The translations under genes were made by a program, and so were the position numbers. The notes below the pieces were generated by a model that worked only from the letters and a program-made list of their open reading frames with translations, was not told the DNA's origin and searched no databases. A stretch of 64,000 bases of DNA from Triops longicaudatus (Eukaryota > Arthropoda > Branchiopoda > Notostraca > Triopsidae), in contig JAGQDJ010000170.1 in NCBI GenBank assembly GCA_022885665.1, positions 187,696 to 251,695 on the forward strand. Reading direction: 5' to 3'. Shown here one piece after another: positions 54,111-64,000 of the stretch; the first letter of the stretch is position 1; every line of letters starts with the position of its first letter.

Positions 54111-54290
54111 GGTGGTAATGTTATTTTATTCCTAAGGTTTCGTGTTTTTAAAACGCCTAATATCGAAATGTTTACGTGCAAACAGCAAAACATGTGGGGA
54201 AGATTTGCGGGAAGTACATTCTTCTTTCGCTAGGTGGCAAGACTACAAGCTTATTGAAGAAAAAGTTCTTAGGTCTGATTCGTTTCTACA
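54111..54290. other. Elp3 5' flank
   Basis: Short region between the Elp3 start codon and the inverted-repeat complex, which must contain the Elp3 promoter. No TATA box is evident, as is usual for housekeeping genes. Confidence 0.4.
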
Positions 54291-55144
54291 GAAATCAACA
54301 CATTGGCCTCCAGAAAGGCAACACTTTTCAGGAGCCTGCTGGCTATTCTAAGGCTGAACGAGTCTGGGTACATTCTGAGTGATATGGCCGTTGGCATTTT
54401 ATGGCTGAAGAAAACGATTGCTTTTTGGTAGATGCTTATAGGAATGGGCACCTGGGGTGCTACTGCTCGAGCACATATGCACCAGTGGTGTAAACAAGAA
54501 CAAAGAAGGCATTACTATATTATTATTTTGTTCCTAAATACGTTTATTTTGTCCATGTTCGATATTACTGGATTTCACTGTTCTTTTGACAGACTTTTCC
54601 TTCGTTGCCGACAAGATTTAAGCATGAGTGTTGTGGAAAATGTATTGCTCCTGTAAGACTCGTTTGCTGTTCTGGACTTAAAAAGTTCCTTATTCACGTG
54701 CTTTAAGTCTACATTGCTTCGTCATAAAGAACTAGATGAGTATGTGCGAAGGATATTTATAAATGTCGTAAAATTTTGTTCTAAGGCCGCCACTTACTTC
54801 GAACTTGATGAGTCGTAGTCTCTTCACTCAAAAGAGGATTGGAGACCCTAATCCAAAGCCGGGAATTTACTTGCTTTTTTAATTACTTTTGCGGAGAATA
54901 TCCTCGGTGTAGCTGTTAACTAACCACGATGATGTAGCCTAAAACTCGCCGGAAGTTACATTCCATCGCTTTAGTCAGAGGAATCCGAACTGCAACGTTA
55001 AATCTGAAGAATCTGAACTAAATTGCAGTACTGTTAGTGATTACCTAGATATGCATCTGAAAGGTCATCATAGTCATTTCTTAAAGTTGTACTGTATTCG
55101 TGAACAAAATACAGAAGATTCGTACGTTCCATGAGAGTTTTCAG

Positions 55145-55300
55145 TTCCAGACTGTGTTACTTCAAATCCATGAAATGCAAGATTTTGATAATTATTACAC
55201 AACACTTCAAACAGGTAAGTGCGTTGAATAGCGTTTTCATGAAATGGAAAATACCCCAAACCCAACCAAAAAATGTAAATTAAACAAGGGATGAAAGCGC
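55145..55300 (+). repeat. Tandem unit, copy 1
   Basis: TTCCAGACTGTGTTACTTC through GAAAGCGC, repeated directly as copy 2. It contains an exon-like 64-bp core between TTCCAG and CAAACAG followed by GTAAGT. Confidence 0.85.
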
Positions 55301-55317
55301 TATTACTTTACTATTAT

Positions 55318-55476
55318 TTCCAGACTTGTGTTACTTCAAATCCATGAAATGCAAGATATTAATCATTGTTACACCACACTTCAAACAGATAAGCGCATTG
55401 AATAGCGTGTTCATGAAATGGAAAATACCCCCAACCCTACCAAAAAATGTAAATATAAAACAAGGTATGAAAGCGC
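55318..55476 (+). repeat. Tandem unit, copy 2
   Basis: Direct repeat of 55,145-55,300 with scattered substitutions. In this copy the GTAAGT that follows the core in copy 1 is ATAAGC. A third copy lies in inverted orientation at about 58,044-58,201. Confidence 0.85.
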
Positions 55477-55699
55477 ATCCGTGTGTTCATCTACACGTAT
55501 TTGGCTGAGTAACATTAACGAGTGCACGCCTGTTATGAAGAGCAATTAGCAAATTAGCCTCTATCAATTAAAAAATATATACATTCGACAAAGAAATCCT
55601 ACCACGTGTGTTTGTTTACATGATGTGTTGCGTTGATTAAACCTGACAAAACATTACAAATGCTAATGTACTATGATACGAAGAATCACTTCAATAATT

Positions 55700-57830
55700 T
55701 TATTTCCTGTTTCAAAAAGTTCCACTTCAAATAAATCACAAAAATCTGTTGTTTCTTAATTCTTGAACAGCTGCTTTTGCGTCCAGAAGAAGCCCTTACA
55801 TTTCTCGTACATTTTAGGCGTTTTCTAAACTTTAATGTCGGCGAAACTTCGTTCGTGTGCTTAGATGAATAGTGGGCTGAAGCTAAAAATACTGTTACGT
55901 TCTACTCCTTTTCAAATCCGTTTATTCGTAACTTCAATACAAAATCACACAAAAACACTCTCCTTCTCGTGCTAACTCGCAAACCACGCTTACAACAATC
56001 AAACTTCACGCTCAAGAAACGGAACCGTCTCCAAAGAAGGTCAGAAGGGAACTCTACTTTACAGGCTCGGTGCAGGGGATTTTATTCTTACCAACAATGA
56101 ATCTTAGGATTCATTGTTGGGCGGCTACGAAATTTGACTGTTGGGTGGCAATGAACGCCACAGTACCTAAAGGGGAAAAAAAATCGGTTATCACTGGTAA
56201 ATAAAAAACGGATACAAAGTTCAGCGTAACTCCGTGATTCTCCGTGCTCGTTTCTTTTACGAAGATTTTCATTATGATTTAATGAATTGAATATATTTTT
56301 GTTCTGAAACTACAATTCTTAAATTAGTATAAAAACGGCAACTAAAAATTATAACTTTTATCATTCAAACAAAATTTGCAATATTTTATATAGTAGATCC
56401 AAATTTAGTAAGTAAAACTCTTAACGCGCTGGATGCACGTTAACTGTTATGCAAAATCTTTACAGTCGAAAAGCTTTTAAACACAATTAAAAATTTTTGA
56501 CAAGGAGAGACAAAATGAAAATTCCAATATAATTCGCCCATATGGCCGAGTTATGCAGGTGTATCGCTCAAAATTTCAGTTATTGCAGTTACTTTCCATC
56601 GGCAATTGTCTTATAACAAGAAACGAACGCCTTGTAATTTCATAAAAAATGTAATAAGAAGCCCTTGAAACCCTTTATACTTCGACGTGCATGCTTGCAT
56701 GGTAATCTAGCCTATCGTAATCGCTAAAATGTGTTTTGATGTAGTAAGTTGAAGATTCCGATGGAGATCTTCGTTTGCCCATGGAGTTGCTTTCCTAGTA
56801 ACCTGACCTAAAATTTACTAAAATAATAAATAACAATTAACTATATGTCAATTTTCTACAACTTCTTCGACTTGGATCTACGCAACTTCTCTTCGAAGTA
56901 TAATAAAATCGAACTTTGTTCGTCATATCATTTATATCACCAAATTTTAGATCGCTTTAGTAGGAAAGCTACTACTACGTATAAAATAAGGTTTTTTTGT
57001 CGGAAACTTACGCTTACTAAAACGAAACGACCATTTAAACGACTGCATGCGCTCTATTGCTCTTTAAATATAAGCTTCGACGTGTAAGGGGTGCTTTTTT
57101 TATTTTGAAGGCATCTTTTTTTCAGAAAGAGATGCAGAAATTCGTTTCTTTTTACGAGATAACGTTTCTGATAAAAATTAAAAGCAATTATAATAAGGTT
57201 TGAAGCGAGAAACTCGTACAATCTGTACTTATGACCGTTTTATATGGGAATTTTCCGTTGTCTCTTTCCTTGTTGAAAGCAATTTGATAATTTCCTAAAG
57301 TTTTTTTTTACTGTAAAGTTTTGCAAATAGTAGTCGTGTAATGTCGTTTCAGAGCGTTTCAGAAAACCGTTAACAAATTTGCAGCCATTGGACAACTTAA
57401 TGCAACTTCTAGATTGAAAGGGGGAAATGATGTTTTTAAATTAAATTTCCATGGGGATTTGAGAAAAAAATCTCAGAGCGAAAATAATTCCAATCCGCAG
57501 AATCATTGACGTAAAATAAGAAAAACAAGTGTGGAGGACCCCTGTACTATGCTGAGATTTGTACCCGTTTTTTATTTATGACTAATAGCAAACTGATAAC
57601 AAACTACTCATTATTTTTTTTTTCTTATCATAGCCACAGTCCACTGTGCCTCTAAACATGTTAACGAGACTTTGTGTCATTAAATTTTAGAAAATGCTGT
57701 AAATTTCCTAGAAATATAGTGCTTCTTTCAACGATAAAATTAGCTATTCAGGAAAACAGCAACTAAAAGATCTTTTGGGATTAAGTTAAAACAGAAAATT
57801 TTAAATTACGAACTGAAAGTATTCAAAAAT
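55700..57830. other. Spacer of the inverted repeat, no gene
   Basis: About 2.1 kb of AT-rich sequence with short anonymous frames only, plus the small hairpin at 56,091-56,120. No coding sequence for a transposase was recognised. Confidence 0.55.
56091..56120. repeat. Perfect 13-bp hairpin
   Basis: CCAACAATGAATC, loop TTAG, then the exact reverse complement of the first arm. The motif TGTTGGGYGGC recurs twice within the next 35 bases. It lies in the spacer of the large inverted repeat. Confidence 0.85.
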
Positions 57831-57834
57831 TTAT

Positions 57835-58377
57835 CTAATTTTATCGTACTATATTAGCATTTATAATGTTTTTATCAGGCTTAATCAACGCAACACATCA
57901 TGTAAACAAACACACGTGGTAGGATTTCTTTATCGAATGTATATATTTTTAATTGATAGAGGCTAATTTGCTAATTGCTCTCATAATAGACGTGCACTCG
58001 CTAATGTTACTCAGCCAAATACGTGTAGATGAACACAAGGATGAGCTTTCATACCTTGTTTTATATTTATATTTTTTGGTAGGGTTGGAGGTATTTTCCA
58101 TTTCATGAACACGCTATTCAATGCGCTTATCTACTTGAAATGCGGTGTAACAATTATCAATATCTTGCATTTCATGGATTTGATGTAACACAAGTCTGGA
58201 AATAATAGTAAAGTAATAATACCTCATTCGTGTTCGTTTACGCCACTGGTGCACATGTGTTCGAACCTTAGCGCCCAGTTGGCCGTTCCTATAAGCTTCG
58301 ACCAAAAGGCAACCGTTTCGTCAGCCTTTGGATAGATAGCCAGCAGGGCTCCTGAGAAGAATTGCCTTTTGGAGGCG
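57835..58377 (-). repeat. Right arm of the large inverted repeat
   Basis: Reverse-complement counterpart of the arm at 54,305-55,690. It includes an inverted copy of the tandem unit at about 58,044-58,201. A frame across the outer part keeps the pattern R-[AT]-H-[MV]-H-Q-W-[CR]-K in both arms, a weak sign that an old coding fragment was duplicated. Both copies are now broken by stops and indels. Confidence 0.8.
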
Positions 58378-58519
58378 AATATGTTCGCGGATTCTCGTTG
58401 GGTTAAAATGTTTGCCTCCCTCAAGTTTATTGGTTTATGTTCGAGAAAATCGCTGTCCCTTATCCACGTGAGAACGATACAACGGCATAATTTGCGATGT
58501 GACAAAGTAAGTATCTACA

Positions 58520-59480
58520 ACTTTAACCGTGATCCGTATTGGGGTTACCCCGGGTATCCGTCACATTCCTTTGGGACAAAATCACATATCGACACTATCT
58601 CCATGCTTTATTCCCATCTTTAGCTCTGTGTAGTTAATGTAGAGAGTTAAGCGCTCGGTCAAAGTACGGAGTGTTTCAGTGATAGACTACTTCAATGTTC
58701 AGAATTATGTTATTTGTACAAATTTATTCGTAAAATATTAAAATTAAGTCATTCATACAATGGAGCAATCAATAACCAACTTCAAGGTCGACAGAAACAA
58801 TATCGTCACACAATTCAGCTGAGGCTGAAAGCCCATACAGGCAATCGGAAAGGGCAAATTATGCATTCGAAGGTATTGACTTTGAGAGCAACTTATCTGG
58901 GAAGAATACCATAGTTATCCAGGATAGGTCGCGTGGTGTGAATAGGTTATTAGCCCGAGCGTAAGTGAGATACATCTTCATTTAGCTTCGAGGATGCCAT
59001 CCGAGCCAAAGGCCGTTTGACCATATCGATTTGTGTGCAAATTTTGTCGAGCGAAAAGTTCGACTCGACACCCAAACTCAGTCCATGCTCGGCTGTCGTC
59101 TAGCCAAAGATAAAAAAGGTTTTGAGTGATTTCCCAGGCACCTTATCCATTATGCATTCCATGTTCTACTAGTAGCAGTTAATCAATACGCCCTTTACCC
59201 GAAGAATTTTCTTTTCCTTGCTCTGGCGTTCATAGGGGGCCATCAAAAGAGCGAATTCCAATTCGTAACAACTTCTTTGGACTGACACGGACACGTGTAG
59301 CTCGGTCATGTAGCATGCTTCCCGATGTGAATTAAAATGGGCAAAACTCGGGGTCCTTTTTATTACCGGGACTCAACGTATCGAAAAACATGCCTATTAA
59401 TTCTTCTTCGAAGGTAACCGTGAAAACTGTACAAGATAACATCAAGGTGTGGGAAATGCATTCTTTAAAAGAGGAAAGGA
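58520..59480. other. Gene-free stretch
   Basis: Short anonymous frames only; nothing recognisable. Confidence 0.5.
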
Positions 59481-59487
59481 AAAGGAC

Positions 59488-59694
59488 ATGTTCAGCCCCA
59501 AACTTGTTGTTATTATCTTTATCATCTGCCTCATGCTACAAATGCTCGCAGTATCTGAGTCTTCACTTTTTCTCGTTTATCAAGCTTTTACATCTCCCAC
59601 AGGTATTAACATCACTACTTTATCTCCTAAGCTCCCTTATAGAGAGCAACCTAATTCATTATTTGTATTAAGGGATACACAGTCAAAGAGATGA
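59488..59694 (+). CDS. Candidate small secreted peptide, 68 aa
   Basis: The ATG at 59,488 starts MFSPKLVVIIFIICLMLQ, a basic-then-hydrophobic leader ending at a plausible cleavage region (AVSES) near residue 23. A polar tail of about 45 residues follows and ends in QSKR before the stop. The tail has one N-glycosylation-type site (NIT) and no cysteines. No family is recognised. An overlapping 93-codon frame in another register (59,390-59,671) translates the same hydrophobic tract and is taken as the shadow. Coding status rests only on the leader-like shape, which T-rich DNA can mimic. Confidence 0.25.
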   Translation: MFSPKLVVIIFIICLMLQMLAVSESSLFLVYQAFTSPTGINITTLSPKLPYREQPNSLFVLRDTQSKR

Positions 59695-59699
59695 AAAGA

Positions 59700-61130
59700 C
59701 AGAAGCAGCGCATCTCCACTTTGAAGCACGCTAGTAAACTACCCTCAACTTACAACGTGTTTGTCTTCGTGCCAGGGTGACGAAGACAAAGCTCCTAGGG
59801 CGCAAGTGGTTCAACTTGCAAAGACCGTTCGATAAGTCCAGGTCTTTATTTTTTATCGTTTTTTTTCTGAAAATAATTATTGTCCCAGTCTTTGTATCTA
59901 TGCTATAACTTTTGCTACTGAATTAATTGGTTAGCGTTTACGTACCTACAGTGATTCCGCGCTGGCAGTGAAACTTCGTTTCAGGAAGCAAGGAAAGAAA
60001 GGAAAGTCAGTTCATGCTGACGTTTTTACAATTTAGCTCCCGCGCTTGATGATTCCCAAGGCTCGTTCTGGACTGCTTTTTCGTTAAAAGCACGAGCACC
60101 ACTGCGAAACATGCAGCCTTCATTCGTACGAATAGAATGGTCCTCTCTTCCTTTTTAGAATTCCTTCTGAGAAAAGGCGTCATATCCTTATGATTTCGTT
60201 TTGGAGCCTAAAAGATTGCTTTTGATTCGTTAAAATGACATCATCACTACAAAACAGGTAAATGTATACAAATAATAAATTTGTCCGACGCTAAAGTTTC
60301 CTTTAGGAAACGCAACATAGCTTTAGGCCGTCGTGCATGAGGGGTCTTTAATATGTCCTTATGCACAGTTTTCTAAATTCGTCCCCACTGAAGATACTTC
60401 GACAGAATATACATGAATTTAAAAAAATACAAAATATAATGGTGTTCTTCTCCTAAATTCGATTTAGTTGGAATAGCCGTAAGCCACGCTGCAGCAAAGA
60501 GGTTTTGCGTATGGTACGATGATTTTGAATTTTGGCGTTTTATGAAAAAGACACTTATCTTCAACAGGGGTCTATTAACATCCATCCTTAGCCAATTTCC
60601 GAGAGCTCTTCTTTTTCGTTCGAGAGTGCCGACTTAAACAGCAAAAGTCTTAAAAAAGCATAACCTCAGCGTGGCATTAAGAAAGGTACACATCTTCTAA
60701 CTTATAGCAAAATTATAGCAAGGGAAGGGGAAGTCTTTAAGCAAATAGGCTTCCTTCTTGGATCCTTAATTCGCGTAAGGCTCTCATTTCCTGGTTTAGG
60801 AATGGCAAGCTTCTCCTTTGACCTTAATATCCTTTTTTCCATGTGCATTACAGCGGGTAGTTGCAGAAAAAGCCATACGGGCGCTGGTTTTTGAGTAGGA
60901 TCAATCTCAATCATGCAAATCAGCAATCTCGAGGTACCATTTGGGTTGCTTTAGGCTAGGATTTGTGGCTGTAAAAGTAAGCAGTAAGATGCGACAGTTT
61001 ACTTTCAAGTTTTTATTTCAGCGAGGGGGTTGTAGGGGCCGTCATAGGGAAAAACGTTGTATACATGTATTAGTTGAATCGCTGAGCATGACCTTCCAGT
61101 TTCGACATAATGAAAACGTTAACTGTCGTC
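59700..61130. other. Gene-free stretch
   Basis: No recognisable coding or RNA gene. It contains the 3' flank of the coiled-coil gene. Confidence 0.5.
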
Positions 61131-61140
61131 TGTTCCTTAC

Positions 61141-61164
61141 TTTATTTTTGTAACTCGATTTATT
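61141..61164 (-). terminator. Polyadenylation signals of the coiled-coil gene
   Basis: Two AATAAA hexamers on the minus strand, at 61,159-61,164 (a few bases after the TAG stop) and 61,141-61,146. Their position supports the fifth exon as the true 3' end. Confidence 0.6.
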
Positions 61165-61169
61165 TCATA

Positions 61170-62927
61170 CTAAGCGCACCGTTGTTGGCAGGTGGAGTCG
61201 TTTGACAAGCTCTGAGGTTTGTCAAGGCTGATATCTGAGCTGTTGTTGGCAGAGTCGAAAATTCTGCTTAAGAAACATGTCAGGATTTTGTTATCTTCGG
61301 CCAGGAGGGACATTTTGCGCACTAAATGCGATTCAGATTCGCGGACCACCCTCACGATGTCTGAATGAGCCACGCCCAAAGTTTGGCTCCAGCCGCTGGC
61401 TAATTGGGAAGCCTTTTGTCAACAAGGATATGTTTATTATTCAAGTGGATTGTGAGTTAGTATTGCAATTAATTTATTTTTGTAAGATCACATTTTTCTT
61501 TTGTTAGTTAATTTGCTTGTACCGTGTCGGAGCTGGAGAGGTCGCGGCGCGTAATAGAAGGGGAGCCGGCTCGCGTCGTGGGTAACCGATTTGGTCGTTT
61601 ACGAGTGCGGCTATTGCTTTTGACCCGTACGTGATTGGTATTCTCGAGGAGTAACTCTTGTAAAACATCTAATTGAGCCCCGACGTGGCCTAATTTGTGA
61701 GCGAGTCCGTCTGCACTAAGTACAGGGAACGCAAACGAGAGCAAGTTGTAGCAGCATAGTAAAGTTCTCCAATTAATCTAATGGACAGGGACGCCTTGAG
61801 CATAAACTTGATTACCTTTTGTCGGCTAGATTCGTACTACGGAGAAAGTCTTCCATCTTGTGTTGGAGCTGGCCCATTTCGCGCTCGAAGCGGCGGTCAC
61901 TCTGCGTCCAGCGGGATTCGAGCAGCGACATTTTCTCACCTAATGTCGAGTTCAGCCGTTACTCCGCTTTTGAAACTTTATAATGTCTCAGCAATGTGAA
62001 TAAACTGGAAATTTGTAGTACAATTATCCCAAGAGTATTTCGGCGCATAACAAATTCATTGAGAAGGTGCAAAACTTCAGAAATCCATCTTCGTCTGTTT
62101 CACATTTCACGTCAAGCAAGTTTTACTATGACGTGCGTATCCTTCTTTAATTCAGCACTCTAGCTTTTTTTCTAATGCTAAGCTTTTGGATTGTTTTAAG
62201 ATGTTTGTCTTACAGCATGATTTAGTACCCTTGGGGAAGTTATGAAAACAGGTTTGCGGGTCTTGCATTACTGGAGAGAGATAATTTAAATAACTCAAAA
62301 AGGGGAAAAAATTACCTAAAGTTTGAACGCGTTCACTTAACAACCGCTGGGTTTCTTCCAAACGCGTCATAGCGAGTTGTAACCTTTGCGTGCCGGCTGA
62401 AACTTCACCTAACTGTGCGCACAAAAGAAAAGAAAATATTTAAACAAAACTGTGCATTTTCCAGGGGCACCAAAAATTATTGTTATGATAGGCGTGGTAA
62501 GCGGCGCTTGCCCATTCTAATTCGCACCTTCAACTCCGTATAAGGTGTGATAAAATCTACCTGGGCACGCTCGCGTCCCCAATACCCGAAACTTTAATCT
62601 ACAAGATGTTTATGGCTCTTCTGTGTATCTTATTTTAAAGAATTAACATTTCAGTAAAAATGGTTATAATTAGAATGGAAAATTATAACTCACTGTTTGG
62701 ACCATCATATGCAAATGAGGCTGGTTTTGTGCCACTTCCAGTAAAGCCGACGCAATTTGCGCATCACGTTCAGCTGAAGCATCCGCACTCCAACGGGAAG
62801 GGGGCGTGGTTATGATGGACGTCCTTCGACGATTACTCCGCGCTTGGGGGCGGGACTGAACGTTCGGAGGTGGTTCAGCTCGACCTTCCCATGCTGCAAG
62901 TAACAGTAATAACGCCCAGCAACGCAT
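61170..62927 (-). CDS. Secreted coiled-coil protein, family unknown
   Basis: Five-exon model: 62927-62694, 62412-62316, 61939-61816, 61715-61523, 61412-61170, with all phases matching, giving 296 residues. The start MRCWALLLLLAAWEGRAE is a clear signal peptide. A basic, proline-rich stretch follows (about 19-50), then long amphipathic helices with leucine-rich heptads from about residue 56 to 185 (LEETQRLLSERVQTLGEK, LAHKLGHVGAQLDVLQELL), a basic low-complexity linker (RTRKRPNRLP), and a last helix (IVRVVRESESHLVRKMSLL) ending in CQQRCA. Such secreted coiled coils often oligomerise. The stop is followed within a few bases by AATAAA. The last acceptor (GACAAAAG) is weak; without that splice exon 4 runs to a TAA at 61,508 and gives a 220-residue form. 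Upstream in-frame sequence has no earlier ATG. Homology is not recognised; a coiled-coil stalk of a fibrinogen-like protein is possible, but no such domain is present. Confidence 0.75.
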
Positions 62928-63032
62928 GCCTTCCACTTCCCAACTTAACAATGAACTCAAGTTATTAAAACAACACCCACTTTGGGGGCTGATTCACGCT
63001 TCAGTCTAACTTTCCGGCTCAAACTAATTCAA

Positions 63033-63048
63033 ATTTGCATAGTATATA
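63033..63048 (-). promoter_or_regulatory. TATA-like box next to an octamer motif
   Basis: On the minus strand TATATA (63,043-63,048) is followed three bases later by ATGCAAAT (63,033-63,040), about 105-120 bp before the ATG of the coiled-coil gene. Spacing suits a core promoter with a POU-type site; functional status is inference. Confidence 0.35.
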
Positions 63049-63983
63049 GGGCACTTGTGCTTAAGGTAATGAGCAAGGAGCACTGACAATGTCAAGAAAC
63101 TGCACTTTGATTGCACCTGATATACACTTGCGAATAGGACCAAGGCATCCGCGATGTTCGCAGAGAGGATAAGCTTGGCGAGTTAAGGAGTGAACTGATG
63201 GTTGTGGTTAGACAGAAGTCGGTGGACGACTGGATGACTTCTCCTGCAGCAGCTTTTAGGTCTTAACTTGGTGTGCATCGCGGATGGTCCAAGGTAAAAT
63301 AGCCAATCGAGAATGGAGAAACGAGAAGACAAGTTAAAGAGGAGGAGGAGGATATATAAATATATCGATACCATATTGTGTCTGTTGCCTGCTAAAGTCC
63401 CCCTCTTTTCTTCTTTTGACAAGAGGTGGACAGGTGAACCTGCAAAGCCGACAAACAGGCTCCGGAAATGCACTCCATATGGAACAAATGAGCGCAACCC
63501 TTTACATATACGTATTTAGCAGAGAATTTTAGAGTTGGGAGTATGAAAACCAGTTTACGAATGGTTAACTTTTACTGTGGGACGCTTGGGTATACAGTAC
63601 AGGACTTCCCTGTTTTGTATTTTATTCCTGTATAAAGAGTTCGTAGCATGTTGGCATGGTGAAATGTAGACGCTTCTGGAAGTAAACGTGAAGAAGTCTT
63701 GCGAAAAGAACTTGAAAATCAAAAAAAGAATCCAAACTTTGAGCATTTTTTACATGAAATAGTTTTTACTTTCTTTAAAAAAGCCAAATCTTTCAATTGT
63801 ATCAAAAAGAACCAGTGCAAACAAAATGTGTCGCTGAGAAGTTTGCAGTATATATATATGCAGCCAACATTCTTTCTGCTAATGAAAAAAAGAAGCTTTT
63901 GAATTTTAGTTTATAACGCTCACAAATTTATTTATAAAATTGCTAATTCTCTTTTAGAACAATTTTGCCGAAAGAACGTGACG
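63049..63983. other. 5' flank of the coiled-coil gene, no further gene
   Basis: Short anonymous frames on both strands. Nothing recognisable. Confidence 0.5.
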
Positions 63984-64000
63984 TATATATATATATATAT
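63984..64000. repeat. (TA)n repeat running off the window
   Basis: TATATA... up to the last base, so its full length is unknown. Confidence 0.9.

Larger units (their letters stand above)
54305..55690 (+). repeat. Left arm of a large imperfect inverted repeat
   Basis: Two parts match the right arm (57,835-58,377) in reverse complement. 55,306-55,690 matches 57,835-58,210 closely; by eye about nine in ten bases over the inner part agree. 54,305-54,535 matches 58,222-58,377 more weakly, with indels. In this arm the two parts are separated by about 780 bp; in the right arm they almost touch. The extra sequence includes a tandem copy of part of the repeat. No transposase frame was found. Confidence 0.8.

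Overview
The window is nuclear DNA from an animal, most probably an arthropod and perhaps a crustacean. The evidence is a set of interrupted genes with GT-AG introns that are mostly 48-180 bp, an AT-rich background with many homopolymer and dinucleotide tracts, and an Elp3 protein whose radical-SAM/acetyltransferase junction (FRPELKG) reads like the arthropod form rather than the vertebrate one. The species assignment is inference. No bacterial operons, viral genes, CRISPR arrays, rRNA or convincing tRNA genes were seen.

Layout. Positions 1-46.3 kb are gene-poor. They hold simple repeats (an ATT array at 210-305, a TA array at 42.15-42.24 kb), a clean hAT-type miniature element at 41,075-41,257 with an exact 8-bp target-site duplication, a second probable miniature element near 38.9 kb, and a one-base gap at 42,480 flanked by two identical 288-bp blocks that look like an assembly error. 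Three weak plus-strand coding candidates also lie here (4.69 kb, 15.1-15.7 kb, 39.4-39.8 kb). Each has some coding or splice-site support but no recognised family.

From 46.4 to 54.1 kb two minus-strand housekeeping genes lie head to tail. The first is a puromycin-sensitive aminopeptidase (M1 zinc metallopeptidase, 11 exons, 46,394-50,505). The second is Elongator subunit 3 (radical SAM plus GNAT, 9 exons, 51,530-54,110). Every intron could be placed with consistent phase, and both frames are intact with their catalytic motifs. The first acts in general peptide turnover, the second in tRNA wobble-uridine modification; nothing suggests they work together beyond being neighbours.

From 54.3 to 58.5 kb a large imperfect inverted repeat surrounds about 2.1 kb of AT-rich spacer. 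One arm carries an extra tandem copy of a 156-159 bp unit. From 61.2 to 62.9 kb a minus-strand five-exon gene is predicted for a secreted coiled-coil protein of unknown family, with a TATA-like/octamer promoter candidate upstream and polyadenylation signals just after the stop. A possible small secreted peptide is encoded at 59.5-59.7 kb. The window ends inside another TA repeat. I did not find a clearly novel biological system. The most useful leads are the inverted repeat, the unidentified coiled-coil gene, the intronic perfect hairpin and the candidate orphan exons.
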